Shown here in pieces: positions 53,701-64,000 of a stretch of DNA of 64,000 nt. Each line of letters starts with the position of its first letter. Position 1 is the first letter of the stretch. The stretch covers positions 5,102,501 through 5,166,500 of the forward strand of contig NC_135197.1 of NCBI RefSeq assembly GCF_050948175.1, read 5' to 3'. The stretch is from Xylocopa sonorina. Its lineage: Eukaryota; Arthropoda; Insecta; Hymenoptera; Apidae. Below the pieces are notes generated by a model that saw only the letters and a program-made list of their open reading frames with translations, had not been told where the DNA came from and searched no databases. Position numbers and translations under genes: made by a program.

Positions 53701-54556
53701 CCAGAATTTCCACGAACGAAGCAATAAAGTGGAAATGCCGACGCGAGAATCGCAATTGTCATCGGTAACCGAGGCATTCGATTAATTTCATTAGAGCGGA
53801 ATACCATCGCATCTCCTGGATAACAGTTAACTCGTAGGACACGGTATCATCACTGTCAATGCGGAACTGTTGAATAGTAAGCGGGAGCATACTCTCGAAA
53901 GGCCGAGGCTACGTGCCGTGGGAAAGTCCGCGGAAGCTCGGCATACTATGCCTTCAGAACTAGCATGCGCCGCGAGCCTCTGGGATGCTGCGGGAAGAAA
54001 AACGGTATCGATGTGTATACCAACTAAGACCACCACGGTATTGCTGTTTACTCGTGGCTTTGCGATATTGCAAATAGCGACCGATATTCCATTTAGAAAA
54101 GAATTTCATTTTTGCAAATCGTGTATCAATAATCCCCTAAAATCGACTAACAATCCATTTCTGTTCTATTATTTAAACGTTAACAATCGCTCGAACGATT
54201 ATACGCGCATCGATGATAATTCCTCAGCTTCTTAAAATAAACCACGAAAGTCAACTTTCCTTTCCCGATTCTCCTCGTCCGCTCCTCTCGTGGAACCCTA
54301 AATCCACAGATTCCCAGAATCACGACAGTCAGCCGAAAAATCATCCGGCCGATCTCGTCCCAAGCCTCCTCGAAGGAGCCGCACCCGCTCGTCGTCTAAC
54401 CGCCGCAGACGTTTAATCGAATCGCTGTACGTTGGAGAGTTTCAATTTCCCCCCTCAGGCAGTGTCCCAGCGAGAGAAACGACCCTTTAAGAGGGATCAG
54501 CGTACGTTGAAGGGCTGATTATTGCGCGTTCCTAGGACACGTGCGTAAGGACGTAC

Positions 54557-54582
54557 AGAGAGAGAGAGAGAGAGGGAGAGAG
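54557..54582. repeat. (AG)n microsatellite
   Basis: Nine AG units, then GG and further AG units, followed by a short GTGTGT run. Confidence 0.9.
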
Positions 54583-54691
54583 TGTGTACGCGTGGCGCAC
54601 GCGAACGCCGCGTCCCCCGCACCCTCTAATGGCTTAAGCTACCGAGATTCCCGGTTAATTAATTGGTATTAACGTGGCGACGCGCGGAAAC

Positions 54692-54713
54692 GGGGGTAGG
54701 GCTGGGAGCGGGG
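54692..54713 (+). other. Canonical G-quadruplex motif
   Basis: G-runs of 5, 3, 3 and 4 with loops TA, CT and AGC fit the strict quadruplex rule on the + strand. Confidence 0.75.
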
Positions 54714-57296
54714 AAGCGCGCGGTGGCCGGTTTATCCCGAATTTCGAGCCGTAGGAAGCTCCGATCGACCGCGCGGAAAAAACCGACACGAATTTGCATG
54801 TTAACGAGGCGGCTGGAAGAGAATCGGTGGGGAGGGTGGAGGACGGTCGGATATATTCGCGATCGAGTCGCGTCGCGCGTATAATCATCCCCTAGCAGGA
54901 GAGAGAGAGGGAGAGGACGCAGCCAAGCAGGCTAAATATGAAATTATGGATACACCCGTGGTTGTCGGCTGAGCTCTCTCGACGTCGCGCGTGGGCGGCG
55001 GATAGAATTAATTGAATCGGCGATTTTGGGATTCATGAAAGAACAGGGAATCAATTTGTTCGGCCGGTTGCGCGACGCTCGCCTCGTACACGCGGCTAAT
55101 CGTCGTTGTGCGCGCCTCTACGTAGAACGAAATGCACTTGAAAACGAGGCATCTCGTTGCTCGTGTCCGAGTTTCATTTAACGCGCGTATTCCGAGCGTG
55201 TTTCCAGCCGTTCGTAGAAAATATCTCGCGGGATACACGTTACTGTGTGCGATAAAATTCCGTCGATTCGTGGCGTATGGAATTTTTAAATATAAAGTCG
55301 TGGAAGATATGTAACGAGCTTGTTTCGTCTCGAACTAAAGAAGAGTAGAGATACACGCGAAGGCAAGAAAATTTCTCCTTTCGATAAGTTGCAATTTTTG
55401 CGGAACTCGAACCGTTAACCCCTCCGTGCACAGAAACCGCGCACCGTTCGAAACGACTTCCTCTACTTACACGGAAACGCTATCAAATCTCCCTTTTACA
55501 CACACTCAAAGGGACTTATATCTTCCGGCGCCAACATCAGTCGCTTTTATTTACGAAAAAATTCGCTCGAAATAACGTTTCGATCTCAAAGCGATCGGGT
55601 GAGAGCGGTTCGCGGGATCGTTTTCCGGCAGGAAACCGCTGCTTCGACAAAGCCCCGCGGCTCGCCCCTTTTATCGTCCCCGGAAAATGTATAATGCTTA
55701 TTCGATTTCGCCCGGCTAGATCCTCTTTCGATTGCCACGACCTATAATCTGTAATCCGGTGGGCGTCAGGAACTTCTTCCTCACCACCGCCTCCCCTTTC
55801 TGCTCCCTCTGGGTGCTAGTGTCTATCGCGCTGCATCTATCTACCGTGCGCGCGACCTATCGTTCCATCTATCTATTTGTCTATTTATCTTTTCTCCGAG
55901 CGGCTTCTTCCCGAACGCTATTGTTAGCTTCTTAACGTAACGAGCGTAAATGCAACGGTTACGCTCACGGGCATCCCCTACGCGGAGGAACTTAACCCCG
56001 GACAAATGAGTTTTACTTATCTGCGCCCAGGCGATTTGTTCGTAGGTACCTTCCCTTTAATTGCGTTCTTTTTCTCTCTCTCTCCCTCTCTCTGTTAGCG
56101 TTTCCACAGGTTATCGCGACGCGAGCGTCTCGAGCGATCGTTTTGCCTTCGACGTGCATGTTGGGTGATCAGGAATCGCGAAATTAAACCGCGCGTAAGA
56201 TTTATGAGCGGTTTCGCTTCCTAGGAAGTCAGGTTCACGCCCGAGTTTGTAAATCTTGATACCAAAGGGGTCGCGCACGAGCGATCTTCTTTTTGCAACT
56301 TTTTATTTCTATGCTAATCAACGCGGCAGTAATTATAATAATCCCTTGTGTCGCGACGCGTCTGCGATTATTCATTCTCGTATGCGACGAGTAACGTTTG
56401 ACAAATTCTTTTATACACTGTCGCACCAAGCGCGAAGGATGACTTTTGTCGCGAAACGTTCGCCATTTCTCGCTCGCACGGTCATTTGTTAATCGGTTTT
56501 TTACGAACTGCATTAATTCCTCGCGACAACGGCAGGAATAAAGGGAACCGAATCGAGGTAGATTCAGGCGAGAGGGAGAGGCGAAAAAAATTGAAAGAGA
56601 GAACAGCAGAGGCCGCATTCCACGTCGCGTAGAGGAATCCGAGCGTCATAAACGAGATTCCCCGTTGTTATTTCGTTAATGCGCAATATCGGGATACGGT
56701 AATTCGGGCGTGCACGCACGCGGCCCTCCCTCCCGCGAGACAATTGGATTATCCTCTGTTTCGATCATCTGAAAATTCCAATTAACAGTAATGATCTTAT
56801 CGTTTCGGTGCCCGCGACGATAGACGAACGGTTCCGCGCATTAAACGAAAGGTCGGGGCGCAACGCGATAATCCCCGTTGCCGTTCGCAACGCTATAACG
56901 CGGTCGAATTAATTAATCGTACCTGGATCTCGAGAAAACGCACGGACGGTTTACCTCGAATAGGATTCCGCTGTTCGCGCGACCCTCCTGTCCTGTCGAC
57001 GGATCGAACTCTCACGGTTCATTTTCTCGATCCGCCCGTTGTGTTCACCCCGCTTGTTAACTCGCCCCATCCGACGCGACTTCGATCGCCACGGCCCAGT
57101 CGTATAATATTTTTCCTTCTCCGTTCGCCTTTTTAACCGTCCTCGTCTCTCGTCGATCGTATCGCCGATCTGCGTACCTCGGAACTATTTTAAACGACCG
57201 ACCAAAGAGTCGGACGATGAGCGGTTTCGCTGTTCAACGCCATTTGACCGCGGGGAATCGCCAGCAGGAGATATCGTGGACGATGCATACATGGAG

Positions 57297-57318
57297 GAGA
57301 GAGAGAGAGAGAGAGAGA
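57297..57318. repeat. (GA)11 microsatellite
   Basis: Pure GA repeat of 22 bp followed by further GA-rich sequence. Confidence 0.9.
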
Positions 57319-58247
57319 AGAGAGAGGGGTTTGCAATTAGGTAGAATCGAAAACGACCTGGCGAATCGGTTTCTACTTTTGCTCGCGTTCCAACGCTTGC
57401 TCCTTTTCGCTTTTCATCGACGATCCCTGCGAGCGTGGTGAAAGGGTGTTCCGTTGGTACGATTCGATAGGTGGAATGATTTTTTAATGCCTTTCCAGAG
57501 GAATACGCGAGAATGGCGGGGTTGTTGTTATTGTTCCTTTTCCTTACCTCTCTATGTTTTCTGTTTGTTTGTTATTCGCTTTGATACACAGTTCTGGTTG
57601 TACCATTTGTTGGATATTAATTCCTCTTGTTTGCGAAGCTTGTAGCCTTGTCTCGGTTACGTACCCATCTGTGTTTTTTCAGACCCCATTTTTGCAGTGT
57701 TAGTTCAGTGTTATACTGTTTGTTACTCTCTATTTGCGGAGCGAATGGATCGTCCGTGAAAACGATTCATTCTCTTACGAAGTTGCAATAGTTTAGCAAT
57801 TTTACAACGAGAAAATACAAATCATTGCTATAAATATTGAAAAACATTGTACGCCTTGGGCGATTAATCCTTTCATCTGGTTCTTTGATTAGAACCAGAG
57901 ACACTCCACTCCCTTCTCGCGTCTCACTTTTCGCTTCATCCGATACATCCTCGAGTTCACCAGAAAAAAATCTCCAGAAAAAAAGAAGAGAACTAGAAGA
58001 CTTCCTATCAGATTTCAAATTTTCGGCCGATCGAATTCCAGACTAAACAAAGAGGCGATGAGGTTAAAAAAAAAAGAGATCGTGATCCTACCGACTGGAG
58101 AGTTTGCGCCATCGTAGAGAGACCACCGTGGTCTCGGAGATCCGATAGATCGTGTGGATCGTTCGCCATCGGTCTTCTGGTTGCTTTCTTCCCGGTGGCA
58201 ATTCGGCCCTCCTCGTCTCGCTTCCTCGGTTCTCTATTAAACGAGCA

Positions 58248-58271
58248 CTCTCTCTCTCTCCCTCTCTCTCT
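58248..58271. repeat. (CT)n microsatellite
   Basis: CT repeat interrupted once by CC, 24 bp. Confidence 0.9.
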
Positions 58272-61200
58272 TGGCTTCTCTCTGCTTTTCCGCGTCGATG
58301 AAAGAGGATCGTGTCGGTCCGAGCTGTAAATCGGTGTATCGCTGTCGCGTGATCGTTATCCGACGTCGTTCCGCCCCGGATTCTATTATCGTTGATGCAA
58401 CAGCGCAATTGTTTGTTACCCTGGACACGTAGCAGATACTCGCGCGACCCTCCGCAACGACCCGTCGCCCGTTCTTTATCCCCGCGACAGCCACCGCGTT
58501 TATCGATGAACGATTTTTCTTAGAGAACGCCCGGTGCATGTACATGAAACGGCGGCCGAGATTATTGATCAAAGCGAAGCGGTTGTTCCCAGCGAGAGAG
58601 GAGCCTCGATGGTTATTTTCAACGGCCCGTGTCTCTTATCCTGTTACCCGGCTACGAATTGCCCTCGATTCCGTCGAAATCTCGTGCAGCTAGTCAAGAT
58701 CTTACAGCGACATTTTATTCCGCCCCTCTTTCATATCTTCTTTTTTTTTAGCGGGGAACTTGCGTTATTTCTAGAGCAGTTACGCTTTGTCGCGATGGCG
58801 GAGAGCATCTTTTACGTTTTTCGGAAAATTTTATTTTACGCCTCTTTTTATGCTTCGTTCAGCGGATTAAATTATATTTTGGAACTCTTAAGAATCCCCT
58901 TTTATAAAGCTTCTTTTAGGAGTTCCTCGAAATTTCCTTCTAACTTCCATGGAGAGAGGTTTCATATTCGTTTGTGCTTTGAAATATCAAGGGATCGAGA
59001 ATGATTTTATCAAAGTGAATGTTTCGACCAGAATTTTCTCATAACTCTCAAGATATTATCGTGTCTATTGAGTTTTGTTCAGATTTTGTTAACAAGCTAG
59101 CATTTATCGATGAACAAAGCGAAGAGATTCCTTCCACAAACGATTTCTACTAACAAAAGACCTCACAGTCGTAGAACAATTATTTGCAGAAGATCAAATA
59201 TTTCCCGTGTTCTCTGGGATCGTTATCTTCGTCGTTTCACTGTTTCCTATTTCTCGACGATACCGTACATCGTATACCCTTTTACCTTCGTCCCAGTTAT
59301 TACTACATTAATGAACAGTCTCTCAACGTTAATAATCGAAACTTGAACTTTAAAAAATGAACATATCCAGGGAAAGAAATGTCTGCTAGCAGATAGCCTT
59401 CGAACAACCACAAGACCCAGCCCAGCCCACTCCACTCCTAGCAATCGATTCCCGCATCCCTCAAACGGCAACCGCCACCAGCCCATAAACCCCTCAAAAC
59501 GTCGTTTCGCGAGTCTCGAAACGAATCGTCGGCCATACCTCGAGAACCTTACAGCCCCCGTCCCGCGGCGGTGGAAATCGTTTGACCTAACGGTAGCCCG
59601 TTTCCTCGACGTCTATTAGCCGGTTCTCCAGTCGATGCAGCTAAATCGTGTCTCAGCGCGGCGATCGACGGGGTTGCGGGGTGCGACGCGGTGCAACTGG
59701 AGGGAGATCGCGGGACGGCGAAAGGGGAGAAGAGGAGGGCCAAGGGGGCCGATGGAGAGAGGAGGCTTAGGTTTGGAAGGACGCTCGGAGGGTGGCGAGC
59801 GAGAAGAGGTTCCAGGGTGGAAAGCTCGGGGATATCGGGTACACAGAATGCTCTGGGAATAACTAGAGATTGGGACGACGAGGAAATTTCATCGCTCGGT
59901 CGGTCGATGTTGTATGGCTGCGGAGAGAAAGAGGGGTAGGAGGGTACGGGAGGGATGGAGAAGACGAGATTTATCGGATTTTCGAAATACCCGTGCACTC
60001 AGCGTGTCGAACCAGACGCCTCCATTTCTCTCCTCGAAACCACCCCTTCTTCTCTCTCCCCTCTCCCTCTCTATCCATCTCTATCTGTCTGTTATAACCG
60101 CCCGTCTCTCCCGCTCTTCCCCTTTCTTCGCTTTCCTTCGCTCGCTTCTTATTTCCCGTCTTCCGTTTCTTTTTCCGGTCTCAGCCGGCACCCTCCCGCT
60201 GCGCTCGCCCTTCTCCATCGTCCCCGCGACAGGCTCCGATGCTTTCGAACGAAGAAGAGCATCCTCGATGCCTCTGGTCGAGATCTCGCGAACCGTTCGC
60301 AGGCTGGTCGATATTTAGCTAGCTTGGCCGTTGGAACGATCTCTGCCGGAAGGGAAAATGAAAGGCGGCACGGATTGACTCGGTTGGTTCGCGCGAGCCA
60401 CCAAAACCGTGCACCGGAAGCGGCCGGATTTCGGTGGATGATTGAAAACGCGCGATAAAGGGGGTGGATCGTCGGCCCGTTCTACCCCTTTACCACCGCC
60501 GCGTGCGTCGCTCGGTCGACGGGTTGTTTGCTCTCTGGGGAAAGCTCCTCTCCTCTCCTCCGGGCTTTCTTCCAGCCATTCCGCCACGCATTGTCTTCTT
60601 TCCCGTGCCTTTTGTTGCGGTTCGCTCCACGGCGTCTGCTCGCGAGCCCCTTCCGCCGGGCCCCGTCGCATTGTCTCGCCCGTTAGACACTTTTGTGCAT
60701 AGATCCCCGACGTGTTCGACGCCGGACGAGAAAACGAGACGCGCCGATCGGAAATCGACGACGACGATTTTCTTCCGAATACTTCGCCTCTGCTCTACGG
60801 GATGGTACGATTCAGACCGCCGCGGGAAGTGTTTCATTTCTAGCGCGAGTTCTCCTGCGGTTTTTTCGAGCGTTCGGATAAACGCAGACTCGAGCGCGAT
60901 TAGAAACAATTCTCTGACGAACGCGTCGGGAGAAGGAGAGAGAAGAATTGCCGGTTACTTTCGCGAATTGGTAGGCAATAGGGAAACCGTGCGCCAAGGG
61001 AAGAAGCGAGAGTGGGACGTAGGAATCAAACGACGAAGAGGGCGAGCCGAGCTAGCAGAGGAGACGAGACAGGCGTTCGTGTCGGAGCGCTCGACGAACA
61101 TTCTCGTCTCGTTCATAATTTCTACGGGAGACCCTCTGGGAGCCCGGCATGCAGGAATTCACGAGTCCAACCAGGATTAACGGGGGACGCGGGGGCGTGG

Positions 61201-61325
61201 GAGAAGGAGAGACAGAATAGGCTGATATTGCTACTGGAATATTTGTTGAAGCTCTTACAACGCGAAGCACTTCGCCTCAAACGCGAATAACGTAATTTGC
61301 GAAGAGCCCACCGCCCCTCCTGTCA

Positions 61326-61350
61326 CTCTCTCTCTCTCTCTCCCTCTCTC
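61326..61350. repeat. (CT)n microsatellite
   Basis: CT repeat interrupted once by CC, about 25 bp. Confidence 0.9.
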
Positions 61351-64000
61351 GCTGGGAAATTTTCTGTCATCGCGTTGAATTTTCCGCGAGCGAATACAAT
61401 CTTTCCCGGGATAGAGTTTCCCGTGGAAAAGAGAAACGAATCCCTCCCCAACGTGGAAAGGAATGGAGTGCTTCCCTTTTCCTCTCTGCGCCTGCCCCAC
61501 CCCGCCCCGTCCCCGCTTTTCTCTACGCTCTGGTGGTGGCTCGTTGGAAAAGAAACCGGAGTGGAAAGCATTTACCGGAATCGTCGACCGAGAGAGATCA
61601 CGCTTTTTATTCCTCCTCGGATGTTACGATCAGCGTTGCGAAAATATAGCTTGTTCCGACGATTGTGCTATTATCCTATGGTGTATTGCGTTTCGAGGCG
61701 ACTCGTTCGATGCTGTTTTACGAATGCACGCCGCTAGGACGTGCACCAGCGACAGAGCGATCGAATCGTGAATCGATCATCTTGATCGTCGTATAACGCT
61801 CGACCGAGCCACGATAAAAGTGTTACGGTTAAATTAATAACGAGTGAAGGCGGTTGGCGTTTAACATTCATTGCTGCTGCGAAATGTGACTTTAATTGCG
61901 GGTAATTTACTCCGAACCGTTCGGACGAGTTCGAAAAATGGTATCGGACGGCAGGTTTATGGTATAGGAGGTATATATAACACGAATACGTAATTTATTT
62001 AACACGCAAATGGCTCGCCCGAAGGATCTCGTGGCATAAGCATAGATCCACGATAAAGCCAAGATTTATGCGGCGCATGCCGCAGGACGTTTTTTCCTCC
62101 CGGCTGTGCCCTTCCTGGGAAGCAGAGAATTTAAGAACGCGACAGATGCGTTCAAGTACGACAGTTTCGCGCGTCGATAGCCCGTTTCCGGGATTGCACC
62201 CGTCCCGGAGACGATTCCACGCAGAAGCCGACGGACGACGAAGGCTCGTCGGCGAGAAAAGAAACGTATTCGCTCCTAGTGGTTAGAATTTTTATTTCAC
62301 CTCGCTTTTTCAGTTATTAAAACTGTCCAGCGCAAATGATGCCTCTTACTGCGGAAAATTTGCTTACACCCCCTGAAACGGTGTTTCGATATTCCCACAA
62401 TTAGTACTTGCGCTCTGATTATATACGACTCTCATTACGAAATGAACGCACTTCCGCAGGATTGCAATCGATACGAAACTTTAATTTCCCCTAATGCAAA
62501 CGTCGTCCGATTTTCCAACCCCTCCTCGTCCGAACGGGATATAATATTACTCGATCTAATTGAACATCGTACCACCCGTGCTCTTGATACATTCCCACGC
62601 CGGTATCAAAGCACATTTGCATAATTAAACATACAAAAATCTCTCGCGCGGCAATTTTCCGCGGGTGTAACGTCCATCGAACGTTCAAGGTGATTAGTAT
62701 TCACGCGGACACGCGCGTGTCGGGTCTCTTCCCAGCGTTCTCGCGACTAGCCGGGACCGTTCACCGCGCGAGGTCTCTTCTCGCCACGTTCTCGAACCGT
62801 CCTCGCAATATTCTCCGTGCAATTTCCGCGCGCCTCGCCACGCGGGTTCTTGCTTTCGTTGGCCGTGGTAACCCGGTGACACTGGGGAAATTCTACGCGG
62901 TCGACGCGAATTGCTCGGTGAGGCGTAAAACCTCACCGCCGCCCCTAACGTTTCTTACAACGCGGCAAGTGTCGTAGCAATCGTTTCTGCGGATCTCCCA
63001 TTTCGATTTTTCTGCCACTCAAGACCAGGCTTTCTACCCTTTCTACCCTTCTACGGCGTTGTTTCGGATTTACCTCTCGCGATTTCCTCGTTTCGACGCT
63101 TTTCATCCGCCATCACGACCCGGACGACCCGCGTCCTTTTATCGCAGGACACAGAGGAGAGGCGTGAACCGCATCGATTACCGGAAAAATCGAATTTCAT
63201 CGTCCGCGACCCATCGTTTCCCATCGCTGGGCGGTCGGATGAAATTCGCCTTTGTTTCAACGGGAGGGGCCAGCGGAAAGTTTCACGATGCCGCTTCGAC
63301 GTTGCGCGAGCGTCGAGCATTTTCCAAATTCCTATTCCCTCCCGAATGGGCGGGCGCGTTCCTCCGGGGAACGCAATTCCGGCAGTCTCTTAAAATCTCG
63401 AGAGCCATTTTCCGTGGCGACCCTTGTAATGCGATGTGGCTCGCGATTGATTTCAGACAAGCGGATTTATCCGGGAACCGAATTTCATTTCGACGAATAT
63501 TCGCCTCTCGCCCGTTCACCGGTGCGCGAGGGAAACTGTGAGGAACACGGCGGGCAGAGGGAACGGCGAAACGAGAGGCGGACGGAGAACCGCGAGGGGG
63601 ACGAGATTGATCGATTGATTAATTTATTACGCACAGATACTAGCCGGCGCGCAATTTGAAGTAACGAACAGCGATGGAACGCGAAATAACTGTGCACGCT
63701 AAAATAAAACGGGATTGCACGGATTCGCGAAATAACCAGTGGGCTACGTACGAGATGATTCTTAAAGCGAGAACGAAATGAAACGATGAAAATAATCGGC
63801 GAAACGTCTGCGAGTAAAGCGTAACACGGGGTAGAAACGAGTACCGAATGACGGTGTAGGGGTGAAAAAAGAAGCTTAGAAGAGAAATCGAGAGATAGAG
63901 AAATAGAGGGGCGAAGCGGAGAGGCGTGAGCAGCGGCGGTAACATCGTTTCCCTGACGTGTCCCCGTGCCGCCCCCTAGCGAAATTCAATTTTATTTCTT

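Larger units (their letters stand above)
49634..64000. other. Noncoding DNA, no gene recognised
   Basis: CpG-rich DNA with GA/CT microsatellites and one canonical G4 motif. Long frames such as 238 codons at 60,464-61,180 (+) overlap equally long frames on the other strand and have no domain. If the plexin gene continues rightwards, its next exon lies beyond the window or was too diverged to see. Confidence 0.6.

Noticed and set aside
60464..61180. 238-codon open frame, the longest in the window
   Set aside because: Rich in Arg, Ser and Pro, with other long frames on both strands over the same bases and no domain. It is explained by GC-rich, stop-poor composition.
61972..61980. TATATATAA, TATA-box-like
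   Set aside because: Simple TA repeat without other promoter signals.
1..64000. tRNA, rRNA, known insect miRNA or CRISPR array
   Set aside because: By eye no T-loop GGTTCRANYCC with a matching acceptor stem, no familiar miRNA seed-arm sequence and no regularly spaced direct repeats were seen. A computed search could still find a tRNA or miRNA.

Overview
This looks like a piece of a eukaryotic, most likely insect, nuclear genome. Only one stretch has the hallmarks of a real protein-coding exon, and it has consensus splice sites on both sides. There are no bacterial-style operons, ribosome binding sites or tightly packed genes. CpG dinucleotides are abundant and not visibly depleted, and GA/CT microsatellites and AATTAATTA-type stretches are common. 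This is the look of many hymenopteran (bee, ant, wasp) genomes. That placement is inferred from composition, not proven.

The one confident gene element is a 183-bp internal exon at 42,990-43,172 on the + strand. It encodes part of the Sema (beta-propeller) domain of a plexin, the semaphorin receptor of axon guidance. The pattern F-C-G-L-x-x-N-x-P-L-G-G followed by E-G-x-P resembles class A plexins most. The exon is bounded by AG and GT and has phase 0 at both ends. I could not recognise any other plexin exon. On this reading, the roughly 43 kb upstream and 21 kb downstream are large introns of the same gene, or intron plus flanking intergenic DNA.

Layout. 1-8.4 kb: CpG-rich noncoding DNA with a few AT-rich patches. 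8.4-9.3 kb: pyrimidine-rich block. 10.2-10.6 kb: compact cluster of E-boxes and C/EBP-type palindromes. 11-24 kb: noncoding with several purine or pyrimidine tracts and one canonical G-quadruplex motif. About 24.7 kb: a TATA-like box followed by a GC-rich hairpin. 25-40 kb: noncoding, with a seven-run G4 motif near 30.9 kb and a hairpin near 36.7 kb. 40.7 kb: a 15-bp direct repeat containing POU octamers that flanks a hairpin. 42-43.2 kb: AT-rich intron, then the plexin exon. 44.4-45.5 kb: three diverged copies of a short element with a TTAATCACGA core. 49.3-49.6 kb: a diverged duplication carrying paired GATA sites. 50-64 kb: noncoding with GA/CT microsatellites.

The long open frames elsewhere look like chance products of GC-rich, stop-poor DNA. 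None shows a recognisable domain. I did not find convincing tRNA, rRNA, known miRNA, intact transposon or CRISPR features. The most promising undescribed content is candidate cis-regulatory DNA in the putative plexin introns. I see no novel multi-gene system.
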